Source of the DNA: Bacillota bacterium
GTDB lineage: Bacteria > Bacillota > Clostridia > Christensenellales > SZUA-584
Length of the DNA stretch: 25,471 nt
Assembly: GCA_023396555.1 (NCBI GenBank)
Contig: JAEWWC010000037.1
Location: 1-25,471, forward strand
Direction of reading: 5' to 3'
Shown piece after piece: positions 22,915-25,471 of this stretch. Made by a program: the position numbers and the translations under genes. Position 1 is the first letter of the stretch. The number at the start of each line of letters is the position of its first letter. The notes beneath the pieces are model-generated. The model was not told the DNA's origin. It did no database searches and saw only the letters and a list, made by a program, of their open reading frames with translations.

Positions 22915-24228
22915 TCACTTCAACCACTCCGGCACTCTGTCATTGCGTACCAGATCCTCGTACGACTGGCGCTGCACCATCAGCGCCGCGCGCCCGCCCT
23001 TCACCAATACCACCGCCGGGTGCGGTAGCTTGTTGTAGTTGCTCGCCATCGAATAGTGGTACGCGCCGGTGGAGAACACCGCCAGCACATCGCCCGTTTT
23101 CGCCTCGGGCAGCTCCGCGTTCCAGATCAGCATGTCGCCGCTCTCGCATGTTCGCCCCGCGATGGACACCACGGTGGTATCCGGCTCGTTCATGCGTCCC
23201 GCCAGCGCGCAGGTATACTGCGCCTGATACAGCGCCGGGCGGGGGTTGTCCGCCATGCCGCCGTCCACGCTCACATAGGTGCGCACATCGGGTATCGTCT
23301 TGATGTCGCCGATGGTATACAGCGTGGTGCCTGCTTCGCCCACGATGGAACGTCCCGGCTCGATCACGAACGCGGGCGGCTCCATCTCCCGCTCTTCGCA
23401 TAGCGACGTCAGCTCGTCCAACATCGCCTGCACGTATTCATACGGCTGCAGCGGTTTGTCGCCCGTGGTATAGTGAATGCCGTAGCCGCCGCCGAAGTTA
23501 ATCTCTTTGAACGCAAAGCCCGTCTGCGCCTTGATGTCCTGCATGAAGTCGAACATCACGTCCACCGTCTCGCGGAAGGGCGTCAGCTCAAATATCTGCG
23601 AGCCGATGTGGCAGTGCATGCCCACCAGCTTGAGGCTGGGCTGCTTCAATATGTCGCGCACGGCCTGCAATGCCTGCCCGTCGCCGATGCCGAAGCCGAA
23701 CTTGGAGTCCACCTGCCCCGTCTTGATATAGTCGTGCGTGTGCGCCTCAATGCCCGGTTTGATGCGCACCGAGACCGCCTGCACCTTGCCCAGCTCCGCC
23801 GCGATGCCCGACAGCAGTTCTATCTCGCTGCCGCTGTCGATCACCACGCGGCCCACGCCCGCCTCCACCGCCATGCGAAGGTCGTCCGGCGTCTTGTTGT
23901 TGCCGTGCAGATACACCTTGCTCATATCGAAGCCCGCGTTCATCGCAACGTACAGCTCGCCGCCCGACACCACATCCAGCCCGAGCCCCTCGCTCTGCAC
24001 AATTTTGCACATCGCCGTCGTCATAAACGCTTTGCCGGCGAACAGGGCAAGCCCGCCGCCTTTATATCCGGCAAGCGCCTTTGTATAACCGCGGCATACG
24101 CTGCGGATCACATCTTCCTCCATCACATAGAGCGGCGTGCCGAACTCCTTCGCCAGCTCCAGCGCGTCGCACCCGCCCAGCATGAGATGCCCCTGCTTAT
24201 TGATATCCAAATGTCCCCAATGCTTCAT
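22915..24228 (-). CDS. lysA: Diaminopimelate decarboxylase
   Basis: A 437-residue fold-III PLP enzyme that decarboxylates meso-diaminopimelate to lysine. The PLP lysine is Lys66 in FAGKAFMT. HCHIGSQIFE, FGGGYGIHY, EPGRSIVGEAG and GRTCESGDML complete the site; the CESGD segment supplies residues from the partner subunit. The start is ATG 24228, with AAGGTG upstream; the frame is open further upstream but that stretch overlaps the promoter. It is a single-gene transcript with its own promoter and terminator. The leader is too short for a lysine riboswitch. Confidence 0.95.
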   Translation of the reverse strand: MKHWGHLDINKQGHLMLGGCDALELAKEFGTPLYVMEEDVIRSVCRGYTKALAGYKGGGLALFAGKAFMTTAMCKIVQSEGLGLDVVSGGELYVAMNAGFDMSKVYLHGNNKTPDDLRMAVEAGVGRVVIDSGSEIELLSGIAAELGKVQAVSVRIKPGIEAHTHDYIKTGQVDSKFGFGIGDGQALQAVRDILKQPSLKLVGMHCHIGSQIFELTPFRETVDVMFDFMQDIKAQTGFAFKEINFGGGYGIHYTTGDKPLQPYEYVQAMLDELTSLCEEREMEPPAFVIEPGRSIVGEAGTTLYTIGDIKTIPDVRTYVSVDGGMADNPRPALYQAQYTCALAGRMNEPDTTVVSIAGRTCESGDMLIWNAELPEAKTGDVLAVFSTGAYHYSMASNYNKLPHPAVVLVKGGRAALMVQRQSYEDLVRNDRVPEWLK

Positions 24229-24259
24229 GGTCGTCACCTTCTGTATAAATATACACGAT

Positions 24260-24288
24260 ATACTACCATATGCACATTGGAGTGTCAA
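24260..24288 (-). promoter_or_regulatory. lysA promoter
   Basis: Minus strand -35 TTGACA (24283-24288), 17 nt spacer, -10 TAGTAT (24260-24265). Start near 24253, leader about 25 nt. Confidence 0.65.
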
Positions 24289-24303
24289 CAAAGCCCCTTG
24301 ATG

Positions 24304-24930
24304 TTACAGCGGAAGGTCTTTGTTTTCGCCCGCCTCTGGCTTATAAAGCAAGTTGAGCTTCAGCCAGTAGCTGATGAGGCGCGTCAGTATTGTGACGCCA
24401 AGCGCGACATAGATGCTCCAGTCCCGGCCGATCAGCGGGCTTAAGAACCACAGCGCCACCCCGCCTAACAGCGCCGCCGTTGCATATATCTCCTTGCGCA
24501 GCACCATAGGTATCACGCAGGCGATGATGTCCCGAAGTATGCTGCCGCCGATGCCGGTGATCAAGCAGACGAACAGCAGGCTTAGGAAGTTGTAGTCCAT
24601 ATCCAGCGCCTTCACGCCCGCGAACACCGAGAACACGCCGAGGCCCACCGCGTCGAAGAACACCACGATGTTCATCCATTTGATGCGGCCCTTGAGCAGC
24701 ATCACCAGTATCGCTGTCGCCAGTATCACCAGCGTGTATTCGTAGTGCTGGAAGAACACCGGAATGCCCACGTCCATCACCACGTCGCGGATGACACCGC
24801 CGCCGATGGCGGTGACCATTGCAAGAAATATCACACCGAATATATCCATCTTCTTTTGAATGGCTGTGGTCGCGCCCGACACCGCAAACGCCGCCACGCC
24901 CACCAGCTCCAGTATGTCAAAAATCTGCAC
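24304..24930 (-). CDS. TRIC/UPF0126-family cation channel (YvgT/YadS-like)
   Basis: A 208-residue membrane protein with about seven spans built from two similar halves. Each half carries a glycine-rich kink followed by Arg-Asp: AIGGGVIRDV (41-50) and GIGGSILRDI (about 125-134). This is the signature of bacterial TRIC-type proteins, which form trimeric potassium-permeable channels; the physiological role in bacteria is little known. The start is GTG 24930, with GAGAGG eight bases upstream. It lies upstream of lysA on the same strand but lysA has its own promoter. Confidence 0.85.
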   Translation of the reverse strand: MQIFDILELVGVAAFAVSGATTAIQKKMDIFGVIFLAMVTAIGGGVIRDVVMDVGIPVFFQHYEYTLVILATAILVMLLKGRIKWMNIVVFFDAVGLGVFSVFAGVKALDMDYNFLSLLFVCLITGIGGSILRDIIACVIPMVLRKEIYATAALLGGVALWFLSPLIGRDWSIYVALGVTILTRLISYWLKLNLLYKPEAGENKDLPL

Positions 24931-24949
24931 CTCATCAGCCTCTCATACA

Positions 24950-24992
24950 AATATGCTGTATGTATTGTATACCAATATGCTGTGCCATTCAA
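24950..24992 (-). promoter_or_regulatory. Promoter of the TRIC gene with a 10-bp direct repeat
   Basis: Minus strand -35 TTGAAT (24987-24992), 17 nt spacer, -10 TACAAT (24964-24969). AATATGCTGT occurs on the plus strand at 24950-24959 and 24974-24983, on either side of the -10; the repeat could be a protein site. Confidence 0.5.
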
Positions 24993-25017
24993 TGGAGGTT
25001 CCGGCGGCAAAACAAAA

Positions 25018-25238
25018 CGGCGGTTCATCGCCGCCGCCTGAAGTTCTAAGACCTTGGAGGCGCTGCCTCCAAACTACCACTCAAGGGACTCATCCCTTGA
25101 GAATCCCAATAAAGAAACGCCTTCTCGAAGGCGTTTCTCTAGTCTTTTGCTTCTTTTCTTCAAGAAAAGAAGCGGGAGTATGAGGGCAGAGCCCTTATCA
25201 ATATAGATCATTTACGGCTTGTCGCTGCGCTCTATATT
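25018..25238. repeat. Cluster of seven hairpins between clpC and the TRIC gene
   Basis: Seven consecutive stem-loops, mostly with 3-4 nt loops: 25018-25036 (6 bp), 25054-25072 (8 bp), 25080-25101 (9 bp), 25113-25138 (11 bp), 25149-25173 (11 bp), 25181-25197 (7 bp with one G-U) and 25200-25238 (8 bp, long loop). The first has a T-rich tract after it on the minus strand and could end the clpC transcript. The tandem pattern resembles dispersed palindromic intergenic repeats of gut Clostridia. No open frame of note is present. Confidence 0.7.
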
Positions 25239-25243
25239 TAAAG

Positions 25244-25471
25244 TCAAACTTTCTTCTCGTACTCCGGCTTGCCGTCGCGCATGAACATGCGCACGCTGTC
25301 GCCGATGCTGATCTTGCCCTCGAGTATCTCCTCGGAGAGCTTATCCTCCACGATCTGCTGCACCATGCGCCGCAAGGGTCGCGCGCCGTAGTTTTCGTCG
25401 AAGCCCTCTTTAGCGAGGTAATCCACAGTATCGTCCTCGTAGGCGAGGTAGATGCCGCGCTCCTCCAGCCG
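25244..25471 (-). CDS. clpC: ClpC-type AAA+ unfoldase, C-terminal end (5' part outside window)
   Basis: The last 75 codons of a Clp ATPase. FDENYGARPLRRMVQQIVED is the hallmark of the small C-terminal (D2-small) domain with the sensor-2 Arg in GARPLRR. The ending after EKKV, with no long tail, fits ClpC or ClpE rather than ClpB. ClpC feeds unfolded proteins to ClpP. The gene begins to the right of position 25471. The assignment to ClpC rather than another Clp subclass is from these few residues. Confidence 0.8.
   Translation of the reverse strand, partial: RLEERGIYLAYEDDTVDYLAKEGFDENYGARPLRRMVQQIVEDKLSEEILEGKISIGDSVRMFMRDGKPEYEKKV

Noticed and set aside
24229..24303. Lysine riboswitch before lysA
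   Set aside because: The predicted leader is about 25 nt, far too short for the aptamer.

Overview
The window looks like chromosome of an endospore-forming, G+C-rich Clostridia-type Bacillota. The evidence is spoIVA, a ClpC-like C-terminus, type II fatty-acid synthesis with FabK instead of FabI, a MarR-type (FabT-like) regulator beside that operon, a PyrR RNA attenuator, diaminopimelate decarboxylase and a LysM-M14 peptidoglycan peptidase. Nearly every gene is on the minus strand; the only plus-strand gene I accept is a CYTH-like protein.

From low to high coordinates: (1) 1-2540 is a sugar-phosphate locus with a SorE-like zinc dehydrogenase (cut by the left edge), a sorbitol-6-phosphate dehydrogenase-like SDR, a DeoC-family aldolase and a GntR/UTRA regulator. 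(2) 2654-4733 carries a LysM-M14 peptidase and a membrane-anchored NodB-type deacetylase. (3) 4850-5572 is the CYTH-like gene, converging on the fatty-acid operon with only 5 nt between the stops. (4) 5578-14777 is one compact operon, in transcription order accB-accC-accD-accA-fabH-acpP-fabK-fabD-fabG-fabF-fabZ, with several ATGA stop/start overlaps. It has a clear promoter with a palindromic operator at the predicted start site, and a MarR-family gene lies just upstream. (5) 15706-17205 is a TetR-SDR pair with a nearly perfect 32-bp operator over its promoter. (6) 17338-19522 is an AT-rich insert carrying one 636-residue gene that ends in an R-x4-H (HEPN-like) motif. It is bracketed by two 42-bp copies of the 3' end of spoIVA. 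(7) 19482-24930 holds spoIVA, a PyrR-attenuated uracil permease, lysA and a TRIC/UPF0126 channel. (8) 25018-25238 is a cluster of seven hairpins beside the 3' end of a clpC-like gene that runs off the right edge.

The most notable system is the insert in (6). A foreign single-gene cargo appears to have entered at the last codons of spoIVA and rebuilt them, as islands do at tRNA 3' ends, but no integrase is present. Second is the fabK-fabD junction, where the start of fabD and the end of fabK are partly duplicated and leave a 35-codon reading frame joined to both neighbours by ATGA overlaps. Third is a set of well-defined regulatory sites: the operator at the fab start site with a related half-site upstream of marR, the TetR operator, and a PyrR/antiterminator/terminator switch.

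No tRNA, rRNA, CRISPR array, transposase or integrase was seen. Base counts were made by eye on a few lines, and no database search was possible.
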